Under the pieces are notes generated by a model, which was not told the DNA's origin, searched no databases, and was given only the letters and a program-made list of their open reading frames with translations. This document shows positions 26,265 to 48,079 of a stretch of 64,000 bases of DNA, in pieces; position 1 is the first letter of the stretch, and each line of letters opens with the position of its first letter. Source of the DNA: Dirofilaria immitis (Eukaryota > Nematoda > Chromadorea > Rhabditida > Onchocercidae); assembly GCA_024305405.1 (NCBI GenBank), contig JAKNDB010000087.1, positions 3,970,501 through 4,034,500 of the forward strand, given 5' to 3'. Made by a program: the position numbers and the translations under genes.

Positions 26265-28731
26265 TTATGGTTCAAAGAATACTTTCATATTCCGTGGTAA
26301 TTCTGGTTGTCTCTCAAGATCTTTGTATTCTATTGTCATCTCCTTCGATATCTGGAACGAAACTTTCAAGAACTGGATGACTTGAATCCGTCATGAGTAA
26401 TCCTTTATTTCGAATTCTATGTGACGGTTAATACCAACTGGCAAAAATTTTGATTGATCATTGAGTAAGGATAAATGAGATCAATGATTCAGTTTATGTT
26501 AGCTGATCAATACCATCAAATGGAGGTTGTCACTGCTGTTTCGTCGGATATAACAGGTATTCATTGATCTCAGTAGTAAAAACAGATGTTACGTGGGGAT
26601 AGATTCGCAGAATTTGTTATGAATATAATGTATCTTACTTTTCTCCAGTGTACTGGGTCGAAGACATTATATGTCCCTCTCTCGAACACGACTGCATGTT
26701 GAATGACACTTCCGAAGTTCGAACGCCTGAGCCATTTACGTTCCATTTTATGATAGCGCCAGTCTCTTACATGCCTGAAGAAAATGTATCGGATACATTT
26801 ATAGTTTTAATATACTGAAAAAAAATCCATAGAGATTCATGAAATAGAGCTTTATTAAATAGTCTAAATTAGCAAATTTAAAAACTCACAATTCATGAGC
26901 AGCAGCAATTTGATATTGCTCACCCGGATAATTATAGAAGAGGTAAAATAATGCATCCTCTTTTAGCGATGGAAATTTGATTTTTGCTAACTTCTCGCGA
27001 ATCAATACATTCGTTTTATACACTTCCGGTATCTATACTGATTTTACTTAAAAATTGAATTAAAATTGAAAAATGATGAGGGAAGGGAGTGAAGATTGAT
27101 GATCATCATCAGTATCAGACTTGTAGTAAGCACATTCGTCTGTGCGGGTTATAGTAATCGTTCAATGAGTGGAGCATCGCTGGGTTATAGCACGATAACA
27201 CGCCCATACGACCGTGATCTGCCTCCTGAAAGAGGCTTACTAGTTAAGTTTTAGTTATTTACTGCGCCTGATCCTGGCCCGGTAAAATGCTTCTGTTAGT
27301 AGTTTTTGAGGAAATAAGTCAAGTTTAGTCTGATAATCTTAAAGCATAAATGTCAACCTTAGTATCTGTGTGTGGCGCATGGCTTAGTTTATCTGCCCAG
27401 GGTCCTCCATAATTTCGATGAATTTCGCATCTAAAACTAATAAGTAATGATTATTTTTCAATTAAAAACCTTCGAAGTATGACACAGTCTGAGTTTAACC
27501 CATCAAATTAATTAGAGGAAAAATTTCAGATCTCAATCTTTCAAATCTTATTTTTTATTCAGTATCTTTCTTCTATGTTTGATTCTATTAATAAATATCT
27601 TCATATTCTTTAACTTTATTAACTAAACTAATTTGTTCACCTGCCATGTCCACTTGGATCCGGCACTTCAAGTCTGGAATAAAGTGAGCATGAATTTTAA
27701 TTAAATATATTTCACTTAAATGATTAGGAGAATTTAGCAGATCTTCAAGCTGAAGAATTCCATCGTCAGAATAAATACAATATAAATTTTAATATTCCGA
27801 TTATGACGGCATACTAAGAAGGATTGAAGGAATGAAATGTGCAAAGCATTCGTTTGACAGTTAACATTTCTTTGTCAATTCTCTTCATTTTGTTCATATT
27901 GCCACAGATAACTGATGATATATCCTGTCCTCGTCCATTTTCACTCTCCTATCTATTGTCGTATTTCTACTAGTACTATTCTTTGGCATTAGAATTTTAT
28001 TAGCGATAATTTTAAATTAAAATATAATAGCTAAACTTACTCAGAATTCATGCCCAAACCTATTAGTTCTGCATTTTGGCCGATAACAAGTGGCGCGATA
28101 TTAGGATTAACATGCATTCCTCGGTAAGCAGCCAAGAATCCGAGTATTCCAAATTGATCAGTCATCATACTTGGTGGAATGTTAGTCATTGTACCTTTAT
28201 TTTTTTGAATCAGTAATGCAGTATAACTAATCAACGAATTCAACTACATGTGCCTGTAGTTCAAAAATGAAAAAATATCAGATATCTAAATTGAAGTAAG
28301 ACGTTTGTGTTTAAATTGTGATTATTTGAATAAAGAAGAATAACCATCTGGATATGTTTCTATGTTGATTCCTGCTTGAGACAATAATCTCGTTGAGAAA
28401 TTCGGTCCACTTTCCGATACAAATCCAACATTAGAGTCATTTATCTATAATTACTTCATTTATTCGACAATTTATCAATGCTAAGAAATAAGATCAAAAA
28501 TTTACATATTTATTTGACTTGCATTTGAATCCTTCAATTTTCGTTGCCTTGGAAAGTTCATTAATTAACAAACTTATACAATTGAAGAAGAACCTGTAAT
28601 GAGGAATTCCCTGTTGGAATCATAATCTCATTTGGTTCACTCCTTGGCGAAGTACCCGGTAACGCTGGGAAATCCTCACTTTTCATTTGAAATTCAACCT
28701 TCTCTGATGATTGCTTCGATTCCTCGTCCAT
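26265..28731 (-). CDS. NOT2/CNOT2-like paralogue, short and diverged
   Basis: CCR4-NOT complex subunit 2 homologue of 276 residues. Exons in transcript order: 28594-28731, 28345-28444, 28041-28194, 27358-27430, 26890-27032, 26639-26774, 26265-26351. All phases close and no frameshift is needed. Recognisable blocks are EDFPALPG in exon 1, the NIPPSMMTDQFGILGFLA block in exon 3, NYGGPWAD in exon 4, and the NOT-box region IREKLAKIKF, ALFYLFYNYPGE, RDWRYHK, GTYNVFDPVHWRK and TIEYKDLERQPELP. It lies in tandem with and on the same strand as ntl-2. The introns fall at the same places and phases as in the seven 3' exons of ntl-2, so it arose by DNA duplication rather than retroposition. It lacks the serine-rich N-terminal exon and starts at a Met just before the EDFPALPG block. 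Several otherwise conserved positions have changed. Function may be a partner variant of the deadenylase scaffold, or it may be specialised. Confidence 0.85.
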
Positions 28732-30893
28732 TATTTAATTGTGTTGTAGTTCACTGCAATCATTAAAATTTTTCGCTTTTACCATAAACATTGGATTTTA
28801 AACCACATGTTTGTCATTTTGTATTTCCGAACTTTGTCATACAGTTCAATTTTCGTCTAATCTTACAAATTTTTGTTAATTTTCAATTATCCGAAGTTGG
28901 ATCTCAAAAATTATTTGATTACAGCATCAATAACAATGGCATTTTTCCTCAACATATTTTTTAAAATATTCTTTACAGCAATCCATCTTAGAATTTATTT
29001 TTTTCTAAACAACTATGGATTAATATCATCACCAGTGTTGTCATCTACAGACCGCCGGCTGAATGTAATGTTTGAAGAATAAAATGCGACAAATAAAATT
29101 TTAATTATTGTGAAATTTATCAGGAAATTATTGCTTGTGTTTCCGGAGAAGGAATGAATTCTCTTTTTGTTTGTAATTTAAAAATTGGCTTTTTTTGCTG
29201 CTTTGACTTCGACAGATAAACAATAATCTTTCTTAGGTTTAAACGATAGTGGCAGAGATCAAATTACATTAAGTATCAAATAGTACCTACCAATAGTCGT
29301 CTAAATGTGATATCTTATCTTCGTAATCATCATTTCGCATCACTTATGGCTGCTGCTGGAACTATCGCTCGTACTATTGAGCAACCATTGATCTTGCCGC
29401 TTTTCCTCGAAATTGATTTGTAACTGAATTGCTCTACTTCGAAATCCTGACCTTTTAAATCTTTCGGGATATGACTCTCCCTCCATACCTGAATTCTACC
29501 TGTTACCTCATGGTTGGCTGGACTTTATTTATTTATGAATCGCTGGAGTTTGATTGTAAATATATGCATCCTTTTGGCTCGTTGACCTTTTGAAACTATC
29601 GTGGCGCTATGAATTTGACATAATGAGCCAATATTGATTTCTGAAGAAAATTCTAGAATTGAGGATCATTGAAAAATTGTTTCGGCGAAAAAGAAGCCAA
29701 TATAAGGCTATAATTTTTAAAGCTACAATTATTTGATTATCACTTTTGATTGGATTGATTTAGACTCATCGTTTTATCACAACAATAATAAGAGCACGTT
29801 AATTACCCTGAATACTTTATAAAAAAATCAATTACAATGAAGAAGCATGAAATGATAAACATATCATAGTGTCTTGAAGGAATTTTATGCAAAGATATTT
29901 AGTTAGTAGTAGTATCTTATGAGATAAATATCGTTTTGCAATTCTCCAGCAATAGGAAATGTCAGTATGATTTGTGATAGATAATCAATCGATTTTCAAA
30001 ACATAGTTATTTTCTTCTACATGTGCTCAAAATTTCTTCTTATTTTGCATTATATTCAGCGTTTTTCATCGCAGTACCAATAATTTTTGTCAAAATTTTC
30101 TTTTGGAAGTATGAAATTGTCGCGATTACTAGAATGTTTTCAGCATTTTTCATGTAAATTTGAAGAGTGAAGAAAAAGAATCTTCTATATTAATCATTTG
30201 AAAAATTCTATCAATTTAATAACAAGAATGAACGAAGCTGCTCAAGTAACACGTATCTTGAAAAATTTCAATAATGAAGTCATATCACACCGCCTTAAGT
30301 TTCTTTCTCAATGTTCGACCTTTCGGAAGCTGAACGTAACGTATAATTTGAACGTATAATCTGATCTAGGGGCAAAAACCAAGCAGTGTTACATATCAGA
30401 ACAAGTCTCTGTATTTATTAATATCCGCTTTTCCTGAATCGTACACATCCTTTTTCTCACAATAAAACGGATCGCTTGGAATAAATTCTTTGAGATAATT
30501 TTAACAAAAATGATTCTATATAAAAATCACTTTTCATTCACTTATTATAAGTAATTCTTATATCTATTCCTTCATTAACTTCTATGCAAAACAGCAAACC
30601 AAATGCGAAGTGTTTATTGCGAATAACAACGTAGCAAATAAACATACAAAGAAGTTTCGGACTCAAATAGATTTCTTTCTATTTCTTCGATCAGTATGGA
30701 GAGATAAATGGTATGTATACGACTATATGATAAATCCTACTTTAGAACTTCTAATTCAAGAAAATTCGAGTCTTTTGAAATCTGAATGATTTCTATGCAT
30801 CAGAAAAAATTTTTTTACAGAAAATGACTAATGGATGAAAATGGAACGCATGCGTGTAACGCTAAAGTTGGTCAACACTGAAAAGGTTGTTAA
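28732..30893. other. Spacer between the two NOT2 genes
   Basis: It should contain the promoter of the short paralogue and the 3' UTR of ntl-2. A plus-strand open frame preceded by an acceptor (GGCAG, 29256-29423) looks like a terminal exon, but no partner exons were found. Confidence 0.4.
30693..30759. repeat. Direct repeat copy A, downstream of ntl-2
   Basis: About 67 bp closely matching 31078-31146; shared core GATAAATCCTA followed by TTTAGAACTT. The two copies flank the last coding exon of ntl-2. Confidence 0.75.
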
Positions 30894-33800
30894 CTATGAA
30901 TCATTTTGCGACGCAGTTGTAGAGGATGACTGCGCGACTTGTGGCTGACCTGACTGTTGCAAGGACTGAGGCAATTTCGGTCGTTCTTCAAGTTCTTTGT
31001 ACTCCAACGTCATATCTCTCGGTATCTGGAATGAGGCGATTAAAACATTAAAACACCGAGAAAAAGTCAGCGTCAGTAGTATGAAGGGATAAGCGGTATG
31101 TATATACGACTACATGATAAATCCTATTTTAGAACTTTTCATTCAATAAACTAGACGTAGCAGCATACTTCGTACCTGCATTATGATCTCACCAAATCGT
31201 CATTTGATCTAATTTCTGTTAGACTGTCCCCTAGCAACTAGATTTCTAGCAGTAAGAAAATCAAATCAAAATTTCATTTTAAGATTCAAACTCAATATAA
31301 TAAGAAATGAGTATAATTAATACATATTTTCTTCGAGCAAATCTACAAATATTAGAAAATTTACTTACTTTTCGCCACTGTACAGGGTCGAACACGTTAT
31401 AAGATCCTTTTTCATATGTTGCTGTCTGCTCCTTGACACCTCCATACTGCGATCGCGTTAGCCATACACGTTGACCTTTATGGAACCGCCAATCCCTACT
31501 ATACCTGGAACAAAAAAGTATCCATAAATGAAGATCCGAGACTTAATGGTGTTGAAGTTTAAACAAGAAAATCTAAAATGATTTGCACATTAATTAAAGA
31601 TATTCAGACTCAATTTAGAAAATTTAAGACGATCCAAAGATAAATAGCCTTTACTAAGTTATTAATGATAGACGAATTCAATGAAGTATGATAACTAGTA
31701 TTGAAAGACTACTAACAGCCGTGCATGGTAGGATATCATCGTCATCGCTGACGTGTTGTAGTAAACTGCCACATAATTTTTAATATCGACAAATCAATAC
31801 ACCTTTGTTTGGACTTAAAACTTACAGCTCACTAGCAGCGGCGACCTGATAAATCTCGCCCGGACAATTATAAAAGAGGTAGAATAGCACATCCTCCGAT
31901 AATTTGCTCAATTTGATATTCGGCAGCTTATCTCGAATCGAAGCATTCGTTAAATATTCATCCGGCACCTGAAACGACTTTTTAATTCAACTAGAGCAAC
32001 AAATGGAAATACTTGGAAAAGTGAACTAAAAAAATGATATGTCATATGAACGACTTTAAAACCAAAATCTTTAAAGAAAATCCACCTTTGCTTCCAGATC
32101 TTGTATTCGACATGGATAATCTGCCCATGGACCTCCAAATGTTGCATAAATGTTTCGCCTGGAACTAATGGGTGAATAATTCATTATCGATAGGAGAAAC
32201 TATAAACCTATTAAAATTAAAATAACTTTTAAAAATAAGAAATTTTAATTCCAAATTGTTTCCGATATAGATAATAAATTTTGAATAATCAATCTCACCC
32301 CTCATCAATGAATTTATATAAATTCCGTTTCAATACTAGTTTCCAATCTTCATATATTTTTACGCAGTCTTGCAAAGAGTGCAAATTTAAAATCAAGATT
32401 ATGACTAAATAAAATTGTTCGTTCTTTTCATAAAAATAAAAAGTTAAGACTTCTAGGCAAAACTATTTTAATTCTTAAAAGAACTTCAAAATCCCTCTAG
32501 CATTTTGAAATAAATTCTTGTGCCCAAACAAAATGAATCGCTTACTAGCAAAAACAAAAATAAAAAACTGATACTTCTAAGAAATACAGACGTGGTTGAT
32601 ACGTTGAATCACATTATAAGCAGTTTTTGTGTTGAATAAAAATCTCGAAAAACAATCATCATTAAATTTCCTTAAAAATGAACAGTACCAATAAGCAAAT
32701 CTAATTAAAACTCGAAACAAAAGCTTACTCAGTGGAATTCAGATTTAATCCCAAAGTTGTTAAATCATGACCAAGAGCAAGTGCAACAATAGCAGGATCA
32801 CTTTCAATTGCCCGCAAAAACGTCAACAATCCGGCCATACCAAATTGATCACTTAACATACCTGCTGGAATATTTTTCACTGTGCCTGCAACTTCTTAGA
32901 ATGATAACACGAAAACTCTAAATTTTACTATATAAATTATTATTTTTTTATTACAACACATAATACCGAAATATTAGCTGTAAAGCACATGCACTTTTCC
33001 CCAACAACCATTTGTCCTAGATGTGTATATATTACAATTTATCACAAAACGTAGAACTATCTTGATAACATCCTAGAATTACTAATCAATAATAATGAAT
33101 GTTTATTATTTCTTTCTTGCTGATTTGCAATTTTAAATTTCTTTGCCTAGATTAATCTGCTGCAAAACGAATATCTTTATAAATTGCTAACCATCTGGAA
33201 ATGTCTGGATACCTGCTTTCGTCTCAGTGCTCGACCTCTCAGAATACCTTGTTTCTGGGGGAATCCATCCGAATTATTTATCTGTAAATTATTCCATTTA
33301 ATTTCAGTTTTTAAACCGAATTTTTGCAGTAAAGGAAAAGAAGCACTAGTTATCGACAAAAATTAAGCAAATATCATTTTATTTATAAAAATGCTACTAA
33401 TTTTATAAAATTAAATTGGAAACTAGAGAAACAAAAACTTTTGTAGTTAATACGGCGCACAAGAACATTACATCAGCTACACACAATCCTTACATGAGTT
33501 TGCCTACTCTCCAAATGATTAGCACCAGGCAGTGCAGGAAAATCTTCGTTCTGGATACGGAACTCAACGTTCTGTGTCGAAAGCGAATTTCCATCATTTG
33601 TTCGCATCAAATTCGCTGCAAATATTCAATTCTCAAAAATTTGGAGTTTTTGCAAATTTCTTAGGATCCATGATAAATAGATACTTCCTTAAAATTTTAG
33701 AGCATCTCGACTATTTCCCATCCATTTTTTAAAACTAAATCCAAATATTTCACACAGATCAAATAACAATCAATATATCACATTGACTTTTTGAAACCCT

Positions 33801-35628
33801 AGCCAGTTCCTGAATAAAACTTCGCCCTCCCATTCACATATTGAACTAGTGTAAATAATTTTTTCCTGATCCAGTTAATTTTTGTTGAGATCTGAATCCT
33901 GGAAAAATTCAGAAACCATCTCTCCAAATGAACTGATGCATTTCCGATGACGATGAAAGAGGAAGTATCGCTTATTGGAAAGAATAGATAATGCATTATA
34001 TGAACTTAGTTTCGGGCAAAGTGCTAAAAACAGGCAAAAATGCATTAAACAATGAAAATACATCTTTGAGACGCTTCACGTTATCAGTTTAGGTTTAATT
34101 ATTCTAATTCTACTTCTAAAGTCGAATTTACTTCCTTTATTGAAAAATCTTTAGACCGAACTCTGCATCGAATTCTTGACAGAGATCATAAATTCCACTT
34201 TAACTTGATCGGTTTTTTTTTATTTTTGAAATCTGATTCATAACCTATAACACAGTTTAAGTTTAATACCAGATCTATATAAAATAACTAGCACAAACAA
34301 ATAATAATCCAACTTCTGGATTCTTAACCTATTTCTATCGAGGCTCCTGTTCTGATTTATATTCTAAACGAATAATAATCATCATATTTGTTTATCTTAG
34401 TCGTGTAAGATATGGGGCAATATACGGCCGCAAAATAAGTATTTTGAAAGGAAATGAAGCAAAGTAAACATAAGGGCTCATTGATATTGTTTTACTTCCT
34501 AAACAAAGAGCATTTTTAGCATTATTTGGAGATGCTCTATTTGTAATTTCAAGTTGTATACCATACAAATGCACAATCAAGTAGTAAAAGGAGCAGTTTT
34601 TATATTACTATTATTATATAGTGGGCAGTCGTTTCAACTACTGTACAACAGAAATTTCAAATGATTCTGTAGTGAAAAAGAAAATAAACATTCGGCATCA
34701 GTTAGGATTATATATCTAAATGATAAAAACTCGCACAGGTCTTGAAATCTTCTATTGCTAAACTTTTACATCAAACATATCTAATATAGAATTCCTCTAC
34801 AAACTGCGTAAATTCATAAAATGAAGCATGATGGTTATTTTATCTCACCCAATTTCAAAATTCTTCTTATAGAGAATAAAATTGAACGGCTGAAAAATTG
34901 GAATTTAATGGTTAGATAAATCATATTCCATAAGTGCATTTTACCTATTGTAGTCGCTCTTTGTTCAAGTTTTTTCTCTACAAAATTTTTAACCGAACAT
35001 TATACATCCGCACTACTTATTTGACCCGTACAAGTTTCATTTTTATAGATTGTATCAAAAAAAGGATAACTGAAAGAGTTAAAGATCGTTGCGAAATGAA
35101 CTTTTATATTCTAATCACTATTCTTTACAAGGTTACATTATTTAGACATCAGTACAGAATTCTTATCGATGTGCAACTGAAGAATATAACTATTTCCTGC
35201 AATTTCTCTATTCTTTCTCACAGCATACTTTATAACTGCTTTTGGTTAAATCAGTTAAAGAATTACATCAGCAATGTTCAGCCACTCCTTGAAATCTATT
35301 TTCCAGTAGTTATCGTCCATATTTGATAGATATTGTTTTCTAAATAAAACAACTTACCGTAAGGAGCTCGTTGCAGAGCATTGTAGACGTCTTTTGAATA
35401 AAGATGATTTTGTTGTACAGGTGGTGAAGAGGAGTAATTACTGGTGGTCGGTAAGGAATTAAACGCAGAGGGATTTGAGGAGGATGAGGAACGCACTCCT
35501 AAAGATGGGAATTCCGATTCGTTTATAACGTTTTCTGGAGGAATTAACGAATTACGACAAGTTGATGATGTTGATGACTGTGATGAAAGTCGATTACGAT
35601 CGGCCAATATTCCTCCACTACTGCTCAT
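30894..35628 (-). CDS. ntl-2: CCR4-NOT complex subunit NOT2 (CNOT2 orthologue)
   Basis: Scaffold subunit of the CCR4-NOT deadenylase, acting in mRNA decay and repression. Exons in transcript order: 35358-35628, 33494-33615, 33192-33281 (+1), 32729-32885, 32086-32158, 31826-31968, 31369-31504, 30894-31025 (stop TAG); about 374 residues. The first exon is Ser/Asn-rich with SEFPSLG. Exon 2 carries FRIQNEDFPALPG. Exon 4 carries NIPAGMLSDQFGMAGLLTFL and LGLNLNS. The C-terminal NOT box covers TFGGPWAD, VPDEYLTNASIRDKL, LFYLFYNCPGE, RDWRFHK, YEKGSYNVFDPVQWRK and LEYKELEERPKLP, matching animal CNOT2 throughout. Exon 3 is one base short. The break maps to the C5 run (G5 on the plus strand, 33257-33261), where one more C joins INNSDGF to the conserved GIQTFPDG. 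An alternative donor in exon 2 used with an alternative acceptor at that C-run would also restore frame. Confidence 0.93.
31078..31146. repeat. Direct repeat copy B, in the last intron of ntl-2
   Basis: Partner of 30693-30759, same orientation, 385 bp apart. Confidence 0.75.
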
Positions 35629-38502
35629 CGATCTCGTTCACTCATATATTCACGCATATGTATGATATTATTCTGCAAAACATAAACCATTAATTTATGT
35701 TTGCTTACAATAAACAAGATTCGTATTTTATGACATTTAACGTTTATGTTTATCATTGATTAGCAATATTCATTTTTTAAAATAATTGCCATCAGTAGGC
35801 TAATTGTCGTCATCATTAGATGATCATGAAAAGTAACAAAAAAGTAATAGAAAAAAAACAAATCCAAACGAATCATAAAAATCTGTAAAACATTCGTTTC
35901 CACACAGAATTCTGCAAAATAATCAAATTTTTATAAATATATAATCCATTTTAAATTGGAATATAAATACATTTTAAACAGATATGAGGGGCCAATATTT
36001 ACTTTCAGAATAACTGGGTTGAATGTAACGCACGCCCAGTGAGTCTAATGAAATATAAATTTTCTACTGTTTTTCAGTAGAAAATTTTTACAGTAAATTT
36101 TGATGAAAAACAAAGCTTACTGTAATCTTAATTCAAACGGTTACATCATACATATATAGAGAGAGAGGAGAGAGAGAGAGAGAGAGCATACACTGGTCAG
36201 AAATGATTGATATGCGACAAATCTTAATCTCAGCCATCTAAACACAACTTTTAGTCGATCATTTGTGACCAAAAGACATTCTTGTTTCAGAAGTTGATCG
36301 ACGTTTATATGAGTTTCTTTCGTTACATGTCCACTTCTTGAATTAATGCGTAGTATATGATCAGTAAGAATTAATATGTATTTGATAATGATAATCAAAC
36401 ACTGTAAATGTTCACGCTTCAAATACAATAGTGAATTTTGAAACCCAAATTTTCAACTTGATAGCAATATTAGCTAGTGCTGATTATCAGTTAAGAAAAT
36501 GATAAAACACGTCCTATATTGCAATATGTCGCATATATTCTTTCGAACATCTTTTCAGGCTCTTTTTCTACATATTTGTAATAACTAGGATTATATTACA
36601 GAAAAACTGAAGTTGTATTAGTTGACTAATCTTATCTTTTGATGATAGTAAAAATATGAAAACTTCGTATTCTTATTCATAATGCTTCAAAATCAGTATT
36701 TATTTAATTACTATGCCTTTAAATTCTCAACTTTTTCAAAACTAAATCCATCTTCAACTGGATATTTCAAGAGAACATAATAGAATGAGCAATAAAGTGA
36801 GCATGATAGTCCAAGAAAATCTAGAAATAATGTCAATGTTTCAAAGATTTAATAACACCATAAAAAGTAATACGTACCCATGATATAAAAATGCAAAAAA
36901 GTAAAAATGCTAATCTTGAAATGGCAATGAGCAAAAATTACGAGACTGGCGGAAAAGTATCCTTTTATCGAATCAGCAGATTCTGGCACAAGGTGTTGGT
37001 TTCATGAATATTAAGGCATAAGCATTCTGTGCTAAAAAAATATCACGATAATTAAATAAACAAACAAATATGAAGAGATAGCTTAAAATCATAACATCTT
37101 AAATAGGACCTTTCGAAAGTAACTAATGAAATATGCAAAATGTTTATACTGTATTGCAAAATACTGTTTCATCTGCGCTTTAGATCTCCACTATTTCATT
37201 AGTCACAAAGAAATTTCTGAACATTACAGCAATCTCTTTCACTATAATATTTTTTTATAAAATGCTCATAAAGTACTATAAACTGAAATATCGCAAAAGG
37301 CAGTTCTTTATATATATAATTCTGCTTGGCAGAATAATTCTTCTTGCTAACGAAATACTAATACTAATAATTTCTTATTATAAATAAATCAGTGAATTGA
37401 ATATGAAAGTACGACGATTATTATAATTCAATACACATAACACCAGAAAAGAAAAAATGAAAACTTCGGCTCTCCTTTGAAAAATTCGATGTGAATTAAA
37501 GTGAAGGGTCAAACTGTGAACGATAGGTGATAAATAACAACAAATACTGTGCAGAGCTAACATAACTATGTGCATCAGAAGGGGCAACTATCAATGAGGA
37601 TCTTTTGATTACATCTTTTAGTTGACATCACCCTAAATACCTCTTATTGGGGCTAGTAAAGGAATGAGAAATATACGGAAGAGAATGCTATGTTACAGCA
37701 AACTTGAGCAGGGTATGTATCAGCCTCGATCGTCTTGCTTCTTTAGCCCTGAACTTTAACCTTGACTGATCACAACCTGGCCAAATCCACGCTACAGCGT
37801 CAGTGTTCCCAAACTTAATCAACTAAAAAACGCCACTACGATCCTGTCGTACATTTGCTTCCTTTCAACGGATCACCACAAATCAGCATTCTGTTGCTTC
37901 ATTTATTTCCATTCCCTCTTTTCTCTCAATGTATAATTATCACTCATCTCCCTTTTCCGACTCTCCTATGCTATTCCTAAATCTCTTCTCTTCTTGCCTC
38001 TTCAAAGCGCATATTAGCAAGGCAGGTGAATATGTCAAAAAGTTCTGGTTGATATCGAACATGAACATCTATCTACGAATCGCACATATTCAAGTATGTC
38101 GACAGTTGCAGCTCTCTATCCGCATTTTTCAATCTGCTCAAGCTACTACTGTTCGATCTATCTGGTTGTTAACTCTGATTAATTCCCTTAATCCGAATTA
38201 GTTTATGTAGATTTTTGGAACTTTCGTTATTTTAATTCATTTTCTGCTGGACTTATCTTCGAGTATTTTATTAAAAGATGATCTGTAAGAACTGATAAGA
38301 GTCAATTGTTGTTTACTAATGTCTACGAAGTATTCGGGAGCACTGGAAGTGTAAAACAATAACAATAACTTGATCACATTTCTTCTGCTGATAGAATAAA
38401 TGGAATGGGTTAATAGCTGATTCTATAATTTCTTTCAGGATTTCCATTATAATCATCACCAAACACTAGATGCTTCTCTTGCTTACTCATTTAATTGGAT
38501 GA
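35629..38502. other. Divergent intergenic region
   Basis: It separates the minus-strand ntl-2 start from the plus-strand GOLIM4-like start, so it should hold both promoters. No exon recognised. It contains a GA microsatellite at 36158-36187. Confidence 0.5.
36158..36187. repeat. (GA)n microsatellite
   Basis: GA dinucleotide run interrupted by one GG step, in the intergenic region upstream of ntl-2. Confidence 0.9.
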
Positions 38503-38509
38503 TTTTCAG
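38503..38509 (+). promoter_or_regulatory. Candidate spliced-leader acceptor
   Basis: TTTTCAG sits 15 bases before the start Met at 38525 of the GOLIM4-like gene, and no coding exon is seen upstream. This is the layout expected for a nematode SL1 trans-splice site, though an ordinary 5' UTR intron would look the same. Confidence 0.45.
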
Positions 38510-38524
38510 CATCGCAAATATGGA

Positions 38525-47701
<9,177 letters not shown>

Positions 47702-48079
47702 TATTCTATAAAAATATTTCTCATTTGGCTACCATGATAAGATTCAATGATATAATAATATTATTAATAAGAAATATCTCTCAGAACTATGATATTGTAT
47801 GTGATGAGTTTCTGGCAAATTTTTCAATTTTTCAGTATCTGGTAACTCTTCAATAGAATGTAATAAGTTCTTTTAAAAATGCTTCCAGCTAAAAATTTGT
47901 AGTTTGGATTTATTCTATACCGTATAGATATTTTAAAAAAATTTGTCGATTACCGAATGAAAATGTATCCATTTATAATTCCAGGAGTAGTATGATTTAC
48001 CTACAATATCTGAATAAGTAATTTAGAAAAGAAGATATTGATTCATCAGTTTAAAATATAATAATTTGAATGACGTTTA

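Noticed and set aside
33177..33732. Several plus- and minus-strand frames over ntl-2 exons 2 and 3
   Set aside because: Shadows of ntl-2 in wrong frames, partly produced by the one-base break.
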